This document shows, piece after piece, positions 49,590 through 57,306 of a stretch of DNA of 64,000 nt. A program made the position numbers and the translations under genes. The DNA is from Streptomyces sp. WZ-12. Lineage in GTDB: Bacteria; Actinomycetota; Actinomycetes; Streptomycetales; Streptomycetaceae. Each line of letters starts with the position of its first letter. The stretch's first letter is position 1. The DNA lies in NCBI RefSeq assembly GCF_028898845.1, contig NZ_CP118574.1:4623001-4687000 (forward strand). The letters run 5' to 3'. The notes beneath the pieces were generated by a model. It was not told the DNA's origin. It did not search any database and saw only the letters and a list, made by a program, of their open reading frames with translations.

Positions 49590-49643
49590 GCAAGGGGGGT
49601 CCGGCCAACCTGTGGAAAACTCGCTCGGGGAGGATCGGCTGCG

Positions 49644-51149
49644 ATGACGGCTATCGGCACGGGCAGCACCGTGGCAGTGGTGGGCACCGGCACCATGGGG
49701 CAGGGAATCGCGCAGGTGGCGCTGGTCGCCGGGCACCGGGTGCGGCTCTATGACAGCGCCCCGGGCCGAGCCGGGCAGGCCGCCGAGGCCATCGTCCGGC
49801 GGCTGGACCGGCTGGTGGAGAAAGGCCGGATCCTCGCGGCCGAGCGGGACGCCGCCGGCGCCCGCCTCTCCCCCGCCGAGGACCTCGCCGAACTCGCCGA
49901 CGCCGCACTGGTGGTCGAGGCGATCCTGGAGCAACTCCCCGCCAAACAGGAGCTGTTCCGCGCCCTGGAGGACGTCGTCCGGGCGGACTGCCTGTTGGCC
50001 ACCAACACCTCCTCGTTGTCCGTGACCGCGGTCGCCGGCGGCCTGCGGAATCCCGGCCGCTGCGTGGGCATGCACTTCTTCAACCCCGCGCCGCTGCTCC
50101 CCCTCGTCGAGGTGGTCAGCGGCTTCGCGACCGACGAGGCCGCCGCGGCCACCGCCCACGCCACCGCCGCGGCCTGGGGCAAGACCCCCGTCCACTGTGC
50201 CGACACCCCCGGCTTCATCGTCAACCGCGTCGCCCGCCCCTTCTACGCCGAGGCCCTGCGCGCCTACGAGGAGCGGGCGGCCGACCCCGCCACCATCGAC
50301 GCCGTCCTGCGCGAGGGCAGCGGCTTCCGGATGGGCCCCTTCGAACTCACCGACCTCATCGGGCAGGACGTGAACGAAGCGGTCACCCACTCGGTGTGGA
50401 CCGCCTTCTTCCAGGACCCGAAGTTCACCCCCTCCCTGGCGCAGCGCCGGCTGGTGGAGTCCGGTCAGCACGGCCGCAAGACGGGACGCGGCTGGTTCGA
50501 CTACGCCGAGGGCGCCGGCCGGCCCGAACCGAGCACCGCCGGGCCCGGACCCGTCCCCTCCTCGGTGGCCGTGCACGGCCAACTCCCCGGCCCCGCGGCG
50601 GCGTTGCGCGAGCTGATCGAGGAGGCCGGCGTCGAGGTCACCGACGGTCGCGCGCCGGGGGAGCCCGAGGGCTTCCTCCGGTTGCCCGGCGGGGCCCGTC
50701 TGGCGTTGACCAACGGCTCCCCGGCCACGGTCCGGGGCGAGGACGCGGTCATCCGCTTCGACCTCTCGCTCGACTACCGGGCCGCGACCCGGGTCGCGCT
50801 CGCCCCCTCGGCGCGCGCCTCCGCGGCGGATCTCGCCGAGGCCGCGGGCCTCTTCCAGGCGCTCGGTAAACGGGTCAGCGTGATCGACGACGTCCCCGGC
50901 ATGATCGTCGCCCGGACCGTCGCGATGGTCATCGACTTCGCCGTGGACGCCGCCGCCCGGGGCGTCGCGACACCCGAGGACATCGACACGGCGATGCGGC
51001 TCGGGGTGAACTACCCCGGCGGCCCCATGGAATGGGCCGATCGACTCGGTGCCCCCTGGGTCTGTGGGGTGCTGGACTCCCTGCACGGACAGAATGCCGG
51101 AGGACGCTACGTACCGTCCCGGGCGCTGCGGCGCCGTGCGGACCTCTAG
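49644..51149 (+). CDS. paaH: 3-hydroxyacyl-CoA dehydrogenase (PaaH-like)
   Basis: 501 residues from ATG 49644 after GGGGAGGA. Rossmann motif VAVVGTGTMGQGIAQVA at the N-terminus, ATNTSSLSVTAVAGGLRNPGRCVGMHFFNPAPLLPLVEVV with the catalytic His, and two C-terminal dehydrogenase domains (residues 190-280 and 410-495), the second with VIDDVPGMIVARTVAMV and GVNYPGGPMEWAD. Enzymes of this length with duplicated C-terminal domains act in phenylacetate degradation (3-hydroxyadipyl-CoA oxidation). Context of paaN and the operator supports that. Confidence 0.88.
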   Translation: MTAIGTGSTVAVVGTGTMGQGIAQVALVAGHRVRLYDSAPGRAGQAAEAIVRRLDRLVEKGRILAAERDAAGARLSPAEDLAELADAALVVEAILEQLPAKQELFRALEDVVRADCLLATNTSSLSVTAVAGGLRNPGRCVGMHFFNPAPLLPLVEVVSGFATDEAAAATAHATAAAWGKTPVHCADTPGFIVNRVARPFYAEALRAYEERAADPATIDAVLREGSGFRMGPFELTDLIGQDVNEAVTHSVWTAFFQDPKFTPSLAQRRLVESGQHGRKTGRGWFDYAEGAGRPEPSTAGPGPVPSSVAVHGQLPGPAAALRELIEEAGVEVTDGRAPGEPEGFLRLPGGARLALTNGSPATVRGEDAVIRFDLSLDYRAATRVALAPSARASAADLAEAAGLFQALGKRVSVIDDVPGMIVARTVAMVIDFAVDAAARGVATPEDIDTAMRLGVNYPGGPMEWADRLGAPWVCGVLDSLHGQNAGGRYVPSRALRRRADL

Positions 51150-51166
51150 GAATTGGTGCTCTAATC

Positions 51167-51757
51167 ATGACCATGGCCAAGCGCGACGCCTACACGCCCG
51201 ATTCGCTGCTCGCGGTCTCCGTCGAGGTGTTCATCGAGCGCGGCTACGACGGCACGTCCATGGAGCACCTCTCCAAAGCGGCCGGCATCTCCAAGTCGTC
51301 GATCTACCACCACGTGCGCAGCAAGGAAGAGCTGCTCCGCCGCGCGATAAGCCGCGCCCTGGACGGGCTGTTCGGCGTGCTGGCGGAACCGGGCGCCCAG
51401 GAGGGGCGGGCGATCGAGCGGCTGGAGTACGTCACCCGGCGGGAGGCCGAGGTGCTGATGGACGAACTGCCGTATGTGACGCTGCTCTTGCGGGTGCGGG
51501 GGAACACCGACACCGAGCGGTGGGCCGTGGAGCGGCGCCGCGAGTTCGACAACCGGGTCGCCGAGTTGCTCAAGGAGGCCGCCGCCGAGGGGGACCTCCG
51601 GGACGACCTGGACGTCCGGCTGGCCACGCGTCTCCTCTTCGGCATGATCAATTCGATCGTCGAGTGGTACCGGCCGGGACGGGGCGGCGCCGCGAGCCGC
51701 GATGAGGTCGCGGAGGCCGTGGTGCAGACGGCGTTCGCGGGGCTGCGGAAGATCTGA
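51167..51757 (+). CDS. paaR: TetR family repressor, probable PaaR
   Basis: 196 residues from ATG 51167, 17 bases after the dehydrogenase stop, so probably co-transcribed with it. HTH: VEVFIERGYDGTSMEHLSKAAGISKSSIYHHVRSKEELLRRA. The C-terminal ligand domain is TetR_C-type. In phenylacetate clusters the TetR repressor PaaR responds to phenylacetyl-CoA. The three ACCGNNCGNNCGGT-type sites in this window are its natural candidates. Assignment rests on family, position and sites, not on direct evidence. Confidence 0.82.
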   Translation: MTMAKRDAYTPDSLLAVSVEVFIERGYDGTSMEHLSKAAGISKSSIYHHVRSKEELLRRAISRALDGLFGVLAEPGAQEGRAIERLEYVTRREAEVLMDELPYVTLLLRVRGNTDTERWAVERRREFDNRVAELLKEAAAEGDLRDDLDVRLATRLLFGMINSIVEWYRPGRGGAASRDEVAEAVVQTAFAGLRKI

Positions 51758-51829
51758 GGGGCTGGGGAGGACTGAGGGGCGGGGGCGCTGAACTGGGGTT
51801 GTTGGGTGGGCGGGTTGCGTGGCGGCGGC

Positions 51830-51957
51830 CTCCCCCTCCCACCCCCGAACCCACCCCCGCCCCCTCCCCCGAAGGGGGAGAGGGGGGAGGGGGCGGGGGA
51901 GAGCCCCGGCCCCGCCGAGCCCAAAGCCGCCTCCCCACCCCCACCCCCACCCCCACC
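51830..51957. terminator. C-rich tract with strong hairpin between tetR and bkdR
   Basis: Convergent intergenic region. Multiple C5-C6 runs and a hairpin CCCCCTCCCCC ... GGGGGAGAGGGGGG around 51861-51890 (CCCCGAAGGGG core) could terminate both genes. The minus strand has G-runs capable of forming G-quadruplexes, including repeated GGGGGT units near 51935-51957. Confidence 0.6.
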
Positions 51958-52478
51958 TCACCCCTCCTCCTCCAGCCCCAGGTCCGTTTCCTCGAAGACC
52001 AGCAGCGTGCGGGTGCTCAGCACCTCCGGTATGGACTGGATCCGGGTCAGGACCAGTTCGCGCAGCTCGCGGTTGTCCCTGGTGTGCACCAGGAGCAGCA
52101 CGTCGAAGTCGCCGCTGACCAGCGCGATGTGGGCGGCTCCGGGCAGCGCGGTGAGTTGCCTGCGCACGGTCCGCCAGGAGTTCTGCACGATCTTCAACGT
52201 GATGTAGGCGGAAGCGCCTTGGCCTGCCCTTTCCTGGTCGACGAGGGCGCTGAAGCCGCGGATGACGCCGTCGTCGAGCAGCCGGTTGATCCGTGCGTAG
52301 GCGTTCGCCCGGGAGACGTGCACCTGCTCGGCGACGGAGCGTATCGAGGCCCGGCCGTCGGTCCGCAGCAGCCGGAGGATGGCGCGGTCGATGGTGTCGA
52401 GGGGGCGGGCGGCCGGGGGCGCGGGGGCGGGGGCCGCCGGGAGGGTCCGCCCGGATTGACCATCTGTTCGTCCGGCAT
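51958..52478 (-). pseudogene. bkdR: Lrp/AsnC family regulator BkdR, frameshifted
   Basis: The Lrp domain is intact in one frame: LDTIDRAILRLLRTDGR, AEQVHVSRANAYARINRLLDDG (HTH) and a RAM domain with ALVSGDFDVLLLVHT. That frame has no ATG, GTG or TTG start between the upstream stop and the HTH. The well-placed start ATG 52478, after GGGGAGG, begins MPDEQMVNPGG in a different frame, which continues to 52194 without the Lrp domain. One missing base in the C-rich stretch 52395-52455 would join them. Expected role: controlling the divergent bkdABC genes. Either a sequencing error or a real frameshift. Confidence 0.78.
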
Positions 52479-52579
52479 GTCGTCCCGCCTCCCCTTTGTG
52501 GACTCTCTGCCTTCATCAGAAGCTGTGGAGAACCGTTTGTCCACAGGCTGAACCCGCCTGTAGCCAAAATGCATCAGCG

Positions 52580-52597
52580 ACCGAACAATCGGTAGGG
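52580..52597. promoter_or_regulatory. PaaR-like operator upstream of bkdA
   Basis: ACCGAACAATCGGTAGGG matches the site at 49572 in 16 of 18 positions; the central CG of the core is CA. It lies 122 bases before bkdA and 102 bases before bkdR. A perfect DnaA box TTGTCCACA (52537-52545) is 35 bases away. Confidence 0.6.
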
Positions 52598-52718
52598 AAG
52601 GGCTCACCCGCCCGACATCCGCGCCATGCCCGACCTCCCCAGACACCGCGGGGGAGGCAGCCCAGTCCGCCCGTGAGGCGCATCGCGCCACCCCTTCGAT
52701 GACGAGGAGGTGCCCGTC

Positions 52719-53912
52719 ATGACGGTCCTTGAGCAGCCCGGCAGCAGCAGGCACACCAGTGGCCCGACCGGCCCGCCGCCCGCCTGGCGTCCGCGCGTCG
52801 ATCCCACGCCCCTGCTGCCCGACCCCGAGCCCTACCGCCTTCTGGGCACGGACGCCGCCGCCCGGCTCGACCCGCACCTGCTGAAGCGGCTCTACGCCGA
52901 GCTGGTGCGCGGCCGTCGGTACAACACCCAGGCCACCGCCCTGACGCGACAGGGTCGCCTGGCGGTCTACCCGTCGTCCACGGGCCAGGAAGCCTGCCAG
53001 GTCGCCGCGGCCCTCGCCCTGGAGGAGCGGGACTGGCTCTTCCCCAGCTACCGCGACACCCTCGCCGCCGTCGCCCGCGGCCTCGATCCCGTGCAGGCAC
53101 TAACCCTCCTCCGGGGCGACTGGCACACCGGGTACGACCCGTACGAGCACCGCATCGCCCCCCTGTGCACCCCGCTGGCCACCCAACTCCCGCACGCCGT
53201 GGGCCTGGCGCACGCCGCCCGCCTCAAGGGCGACGAGGTGGTTGCGCTGGCGCTGGTCGGCGACGGCGGCACGAGCGAGGGCGACTTCCACGAGGCGCTC
53301 AACTTCGCCGCCGTCTGGCAGGCCCCGGTCGTCTTCCTGGTGCAGAACAACGGCTTCGCGATCTCCGTGCCGCTGGACAAGCAGACCGCCGCCCCGTCCC
53401 TCGCCCACAAGGCGGTCGGCTACGGCATGCCCGGCCGCCTGGTGGACGGCAACGACGCCCCCGCGCTGCACGAGGTCCTCACCGACGCGGTCCGCCGGGC
53501 CCGCGAGGGCGGCGGCCCCACCCTCATCGAGGCCATCACCTACCGCCTCGACGCCCACACCAACGCCGACGACGCCACCCGTTACCGCACCGACTCCGAG
53601 GTCGAGAGCTGGCGGGCGCACGACCCGATAGCCCTTCTGGAGCGCACGCTGACCGAACGCGGTCTGCTCACCGAGGAGTTCGCGGCCGCCACCCGGGACG
53701 ACGCCGAGCAGCTCGCCGCCGCCCTCCGGGAGCGGATGCACGCCGAACCGCCGCTGGACCCGATGGACCTCTTCGACCACGTCTTCACCCGGCAGACCGG
53801 TCAACTACGGGAACAGGCCGCCCAGTTGCGCGCCGAGTTGGACGCCGAGGCCGATGGACACCCCGAGACCGCCGCCGGCGCCGCGACGCCCGCCCAGGAG
53901 GCCAGGCCATGA
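52719..53912 (+). CDS. bkdA: Branched-chain 2-oxoacid dehydrogenase E1 alpha
   Basis: ATG 52719 lies eight bases after GAGGAGG (GTG 52710 overlaps that site), giving 397 residues. TPP-binding motif GDGGTSEGDFHEALNFAAVWQAPVVFLVQNNGFAIS, plus YPSSTGQEACQVAAALALEERDWLFPSYRD and ITYRLDAHTNADDATRYRTDSEVE with the phosphorylation-loop-like segment. E1 alpha/beta decarboxylates branched 2-oxoacids from Val, Leu and Ile and makes the acyl-CoA starters for branched fatty acids and many polyketides. Confidence 0.94.
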   Translation: MTVLEQPGSSRHTSGPTGPPPAWRPRVDPTPLLPDPEPYRLLGTDAAARLDPHLLKRLYAELVRGRRYNTQATALTRQGRLAVYPSSTGQEACQVAAALALEERDWLFPSYRDTLAAVARGLDPVQALTLLRGDWHTGYDPYEHRIAPLCTPLATQLPHAVGLAHAARLKGDEVVALALVGDGGTSEGDFHEALNFAAVWQAPVVFLVQNNGFAISVPLDKQTAAPSLAHKAVGYGMPGRLVDGNDAPALHEVLTDAVRRAREGGGPTLIEAITYRLDAHTNADDATRYRTDSEVESWRAHDPIALLERTLTERGLLTEEFAAATRDDAEQLAAALRERMHAEPPLDPMDLFDHVFTRQTGQLREQAAQLRAELDAEADGHPETAAGAATPAQEARP

Positions 53913-54943
53913 CGACCACCGCCGCACCGACCGCGCGCAAGCCGGCCACCATGGCCCAGGCGCTCACCCGCGCGCTGCGCGACGCCATGGCCGAGGACCC
54001 CGCCGTCCATGTGATGGGCGAGGACGTCGGCGCCCTGGGCGGCGTCTTCCGGGTCACCGACGGCCTGTCCCAGGAGTTCGGCGAGGACCGGTGCAGCGAC
54101 ACCCCCCTCGCCGAGGCCGGCATCCTGGGCACCGCCGTCGGCATGGCGATGTACGGGCTGCGGCCGGTCGTGGAGATGCAGTTCGACGCCTTCGCCTACC
54201 CGGCGTTCGAGCAACTGGCCAGCCACGTCGCCAAGATGCGCAACCGCACCCGCGGTGCGGTCGCCATGCCGCTGACCATCCGCATCCCCTACGGCGGCGG
54301 CATCGGCGGCGTCGAGCACCACAGCGACTCCTCCGAGGCGTACTACCTCGCCACCCCCGGCCTCCAGGTGGTCACCCCCGCGACCGTCGAGGACGCCTAC
54401 GGGCTGCTGCGCGCCGCCATCGCCTCCGACGACCCGGTGGTCTTCCTCGAACCCAAGCGTCTGTACTGGAGCAAGGCCGACTGGTCACCGGACGCGCCCA
54501 CGCCGGTGGCCCCGATAGGCCGCGCCGAGATCCGCCGCCGCGGCAGCAGCGCCACCCTCCTCACCTACGGCCCGTCGCTGCCCGTCTGCCTGGAGGCCGC
54601 CGAGGCCGCCCGCGCCGAGGGCTGGGACCTGGAGGTCCTCGACCTGCGCACGCTGGTGCCGTTCGACGACGACACGGTGTGCGAGTCCGTGCGGCGCACC
54701 GGGCGGGCCGTGGTCGTGCACGAGTCCAACGGCTTCGGCGGCCCCGGCGGCGAGATCGCCGCCCGTATCACCGAGCGCTGCTTCCACTACCTGGAGGCGC
54801 CGGTGCTGCGCGTCGCCGGCTTCGACATCCCCTACCCGCCGCCCATGTTGGAGCGGCACCACCTCCCCGGCGTGGACCGGATCCTGGATACCGTCGCCCG
54901 CCTCCAGTGGGAGTCGCGGTGGACCGAAGGGCGTGGTGCGTGA
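53909..54943 (+). CDS. bkdB: Branched-chain 2-oxoacid dehydrogenase E1 beta
   Basis: 344 residues from ATG 53909, overlapping the bkdA stop (ATGA). Transketolase pyrimidine-binding domain: MGEDVGALGGVFRVTDGL, CSDTPLAEAGILGTAVGMAMYGLRPVVEMQFDAFAYPAFEQL; C-terminal domain with LEVLDLRTLVPFD and VVVHESNGFGGPGGEIAA. Forms the E1 heterotetramer with BkdA. Translational coupling fits 1:1 subunit supply. Confidence 0.95.
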   Translation: MTTTAAPTARKPATMAQALTRALRDAMAEDPAVHVMGEDVGALGGVFRVTDGLSQEFGEDRCSDTPLAEAGILGTAVGMAMYGLRPVVEMQFDAFAYPAFEQLASHVAKMRNRTRGAVAMPLTIRIPYGGGIGGVEHHSDSSEAYYLATPGLQVVTPATVEDAYGLLRAAIASDDPVVFLEPKRLYWSKADWSPDAPTPVAPIGRAEIRRRGSSATLLTYGPSLPVCLEAAEAARAEGWDLEVLDLRTLVPFDDDTVCESVRRTGRAVVVHESNGFGGPGGEIAARITERCFHYLEAPVLRVAGFDIPYPPPMLERHHLPGVDRILDTVARLQWESRWTEGRGA

Positions 54944-56343
54944 TGGCCGTGGTACGCGAGTTCACCTTGCCCGACCTGGGGGAGGGCCTCACCGAAGCGG
55001 TGATCGTGCAGTGGTTGGTCGAGGTCGGCGAGGTGGTCGCCGTCGATCAGCCGGTGGTGGAGGTCGAGACTGCCAAGGCGATGGTCGAGGTGCCGTGCCC
55101 GTACGGCGGGGTGGTCACCGCCCGCTTCGGCGAGGCGGGGGCCGAAGTCCCCGTGGGAGCGCCCCTGGTGACGGTCGCGGTCGGCGCGGCACCCAACGAC
55201 CTCGCCGGGAACGCCACCGGCGGCGGCCCGGCCATCGCCCCGCAGCCGCCGCCCTCCGGCCCCGAGGCGGAGCGCGCCGCGCCGGCGGACGCCGGTTCGG
55301 GGAACGTCCTGGTCGGCTACGGGACGAGCGAATCCGCCGGCCGGCGGCGCCGGATCCTGCCCGCGGGCCCGGAGGCCCCCGCGGCGCGGCCCGCCACACC
55401 CGCGCTCACCACGGCGAACGCCCCCTCCCGTATCACGCAGGACGACAACGCCCGCACCACGGCCGTCATTTCGCCCCTGGTGCGTCGCATCGCCCGGGAG
55501 CACGGCCTGGACCTGCGCGCCATCCGGGGCACCGGGCGGGACGGCCTGATCCTCCGTACGGACGTGGAGTCCGCGATCCGGACCCTGGGCGAACGGGAGC
55601 CCGCTCCGGCCGGCCCCGCCCGCCCCACGGGTACGGCGGCAGCCCCCGTCCCCGGAGAGGAGCGGATCCCGCTCAAGGGCCTGCGCGGCGCCGCGGCCGA
55701 GAAGTTCAGCCGCAGTCGCCGCGAAATCCCGGACGCCACCTGCTGGGTGGACGCCGATGCCACCGAACTCCTCGCCGCCCGCGCCGCGATGAACGTCCCC
55801 GGCGCCCCCAAGGTGTCGCTGCTGGCGCTGCTGGCCCGCATCTGCACCGCCGCGCTCGCCCGCTATCCGGAGCTCAACGCCACCATCGACACCGACGCCC
55901 AGGAGATCGTCCGGCTCCCCGCCGTCCACCTGGGCTTCGCCGCCCAGACCGACCGCGGCCTGGTGGTGCCGGTGGTGCGGGACGCCCAGGAGCGCACGGT
56001 CGAGCAGCTCTCCGCCGAGATGGCCCGGCTCACCGAGGCCGCCCGCGCCGGGAAGCTGTCCCCCGCCGAGCTCTCGCACGGCACGTTCACGCTGAACAAC
56101 TACGGCGTCTTCGGCGTCGACGGCTCCACCCCGATCCTCAACCACCCGGAGGCGGCGATGCTCGGCGTCGGCCGCATAGCCGCCAAACCCTGGGTGCACG
56201 AGGGCGAGTTGGCGGTGCGGCAGGTGGTCCAGCTCTCGTTCACCTTCGACCACCGGGTGTGCGACGGCGGCACCGCCGGCGGCTTCCTGCGCCATGTCGC
56301 CGACTGCGTGGAGCGTCCCGCCCTGCTGCTGCGCGCACTGTGA
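54943..56343 (+). CDS. bkdC: Branched-chain 2-oxoacid dehydrogenase E2 (dihydrolipoyl acyltransferase)
   Basis: 466 residues from ATG 54943, overlapping the bkdB stop (TGATG). Lipoyl domain (residues 4-80) with the attachment Lys in VEVETAKAMVEVP; a Pro/Ala linker; peripheral subunit-binding domain with SPLVRRIAREHGLDLRAIRGTGRDGLILRTDV; and the catalytic domain ending in FDHRVCDGGTAGGFLRHV (HxxxDG). It transfers the acyl group to CoA. The E3 dihydrolipoyl dehydrogenase is not in the window. Confidence 0.95.
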   Translation: MAVVREFTLPDLGEGLTEAVIVQWLVEVGEVVAVDQPVVEVETAKAMVEVPCPYGGVVTARFGEAGAEVPVGAPLVTVAVGAAPNDLAGNATGGGPAIAPQPPPSGPEAERAAPADAGSGNVLVGYGTSESAGRRRRILPAGPEAPAARPATPALTTANAPSRITQDDNARTTAVISPLVRRIAREHGLDLRAIRGTGRDGLILRTDVESAIRTLGEREPAPAGPARPTGTAAAPVPGEERIPLKGLRGAAAEKFSRSRREIPDATCWVDADATELLAARAAMNVPGAPKVSLLALLARICTAALARYPELNATIDTDAQEIVRLPAVHLGFAAQTDRGLVVPVVRDAQERTVEQLSAEMARLTEAARAGKLSPAELSHGTFTLNNYGVFGVDGSTPILNHPEAAMLGVGRIAAKPWVHEGELAVRQVVQLSFTFDHRVCDGGTAGGFLRHVADCVERPALLLRAL

Positions 56344-56355
56344 CCGTCGGGCGAC

Positions 56356-56382
56356 GGGACGGCGGTACGAGCCCGCCGTCCC
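56356..56382 (+). terminator. Hairpin after bkdC
   Basis: GGGACGGCGG (56356-56365) and CCGCCGTCCC (56373-56382) form a perfect 10-bp stem 13 bases after the stop. There is no T-run. Confidence 0.7.
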
Positions 56383-56397
56383 GGCAATACTCAAGGG

Positions 56398-57306
56398 GTG
56401 AGCGACCACACCGACCATGACGCGATCGTGCTGGCCGGCGGCGCGGCCCGGCGGCTCGGCGGGGCGGACAAGCCCGCCCTGCCGGTCGGCGGCCGGGCCC
56501 TCCTGGACCGGGTCCTGGCCGCCTGCCCCGACGCCGCGACCACCGTCGTCGTCGGCCCCGCGCGCCCGACCGCCCGCCCGGTGGTCCAGGCCCTCGAAGA
56601 CCCGCCCGGCGGCGGCCCGCTCGCCGCGCTGGACGCCGGGCTGCGGCACACCACCGCCCCCACGGTGCTGGTCCTCTCCGCCGACCTGCCGTTCCTGACG
56701 TCCGCGACCGTGCGCGACCTCCTCAACGCGGCGGCCGGCGACGGCACTTCGCACCGCGACGGCGCGCTGCTGCGCGACGCGGAAGGACGGGACCAGCCGC
56801 TGGTCGCCGCCTACCGCTCGGCCCCGCTGCGCCGCGCGCTGGACCGGCTGCGCGCCGCCCACGACGGGACCCTCGGCGGCCTGCCGCTGCGCCCCCTGCT
56901 GTCCGTACTGGCGCTCGCCCGCGTCCCGGACACCGCCTCCGCCGCGTCCTTCGACTGCGACACCTGGGAGGACATCGGTACGGCACGTGCCCGGATCAGG
57001 GAGCATGGACACGTGTTGGACGAATGGATCACGGCAGTCAAGGCCGAACTCGGCATCGACCTCGATGTCGACACGGCGGCACTCCTCGACCTCGCGCGGG
57101 ACGCGGCCCACGGCGTGGCCCGCCCGGCCGCGCCGCTGACGACCTTCCTGATCGGTTACGCGGCGGGCCGGCAGGGCGGCGACGTGGCGGAACTGGCGCG
57201 GCGGGCCTCCGCGCTGGCCGACCGTTGGGCCGCCGAGGCCGCGGCCGAGGAGGCCCGGGCGGCCGGCGCCGGCGCCCCGGATGACGAAGCGAAGCCCGCG
57301 CAATGA
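56398..57306 (+). CDS. MobA-like nucleotidyltransferase fused to DUF6457
   Basis: 302 residues from GTG 56398. N-terminal MobA-type GT-A domain (residues 8-200): IVLAGGAARRLGGADKPALPVGGRALLDRV and VLVLSADLPFLTSATV. C-terminal domain (residues 205-285), DUF6457: VLDEWITAVKAELGIDLDVDTAALLDLARDAAHGVARPAAPLTTFLIGYAAGR. MobA adds GMP to molybdopterin; next to moeA this is probably a molybdenum cofactor gene, but related enzymes have other roles. The fusion is recurrent in actinomycetes. Confidence 0.88.
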   Translation: MSDHTDHDAIVLAGGAARRLGGADKPALPVGGRALLDRVLAACPDAATTVVVGPARPTARPVVQALEDPPGGGPLAALDAGLRHTTAPTVLVLSADLPFLTSATVRDLLNAAAGDGTSHRDGALLRDAEGRDQPLVAAYRSAPLRRALDRLRAAHDGTLGGLPLRPLLSVLALARVPDTASAASFDCDTWEDIGTARARIREHGHVLDEWITAVKAELGIDLDVDTAALLDLARDAAHGVARPAAPLTTFLIGYAAGRQGGDVAELARRASALADRWAAEAAAEEARAAGAGAPDDEAKPAQ

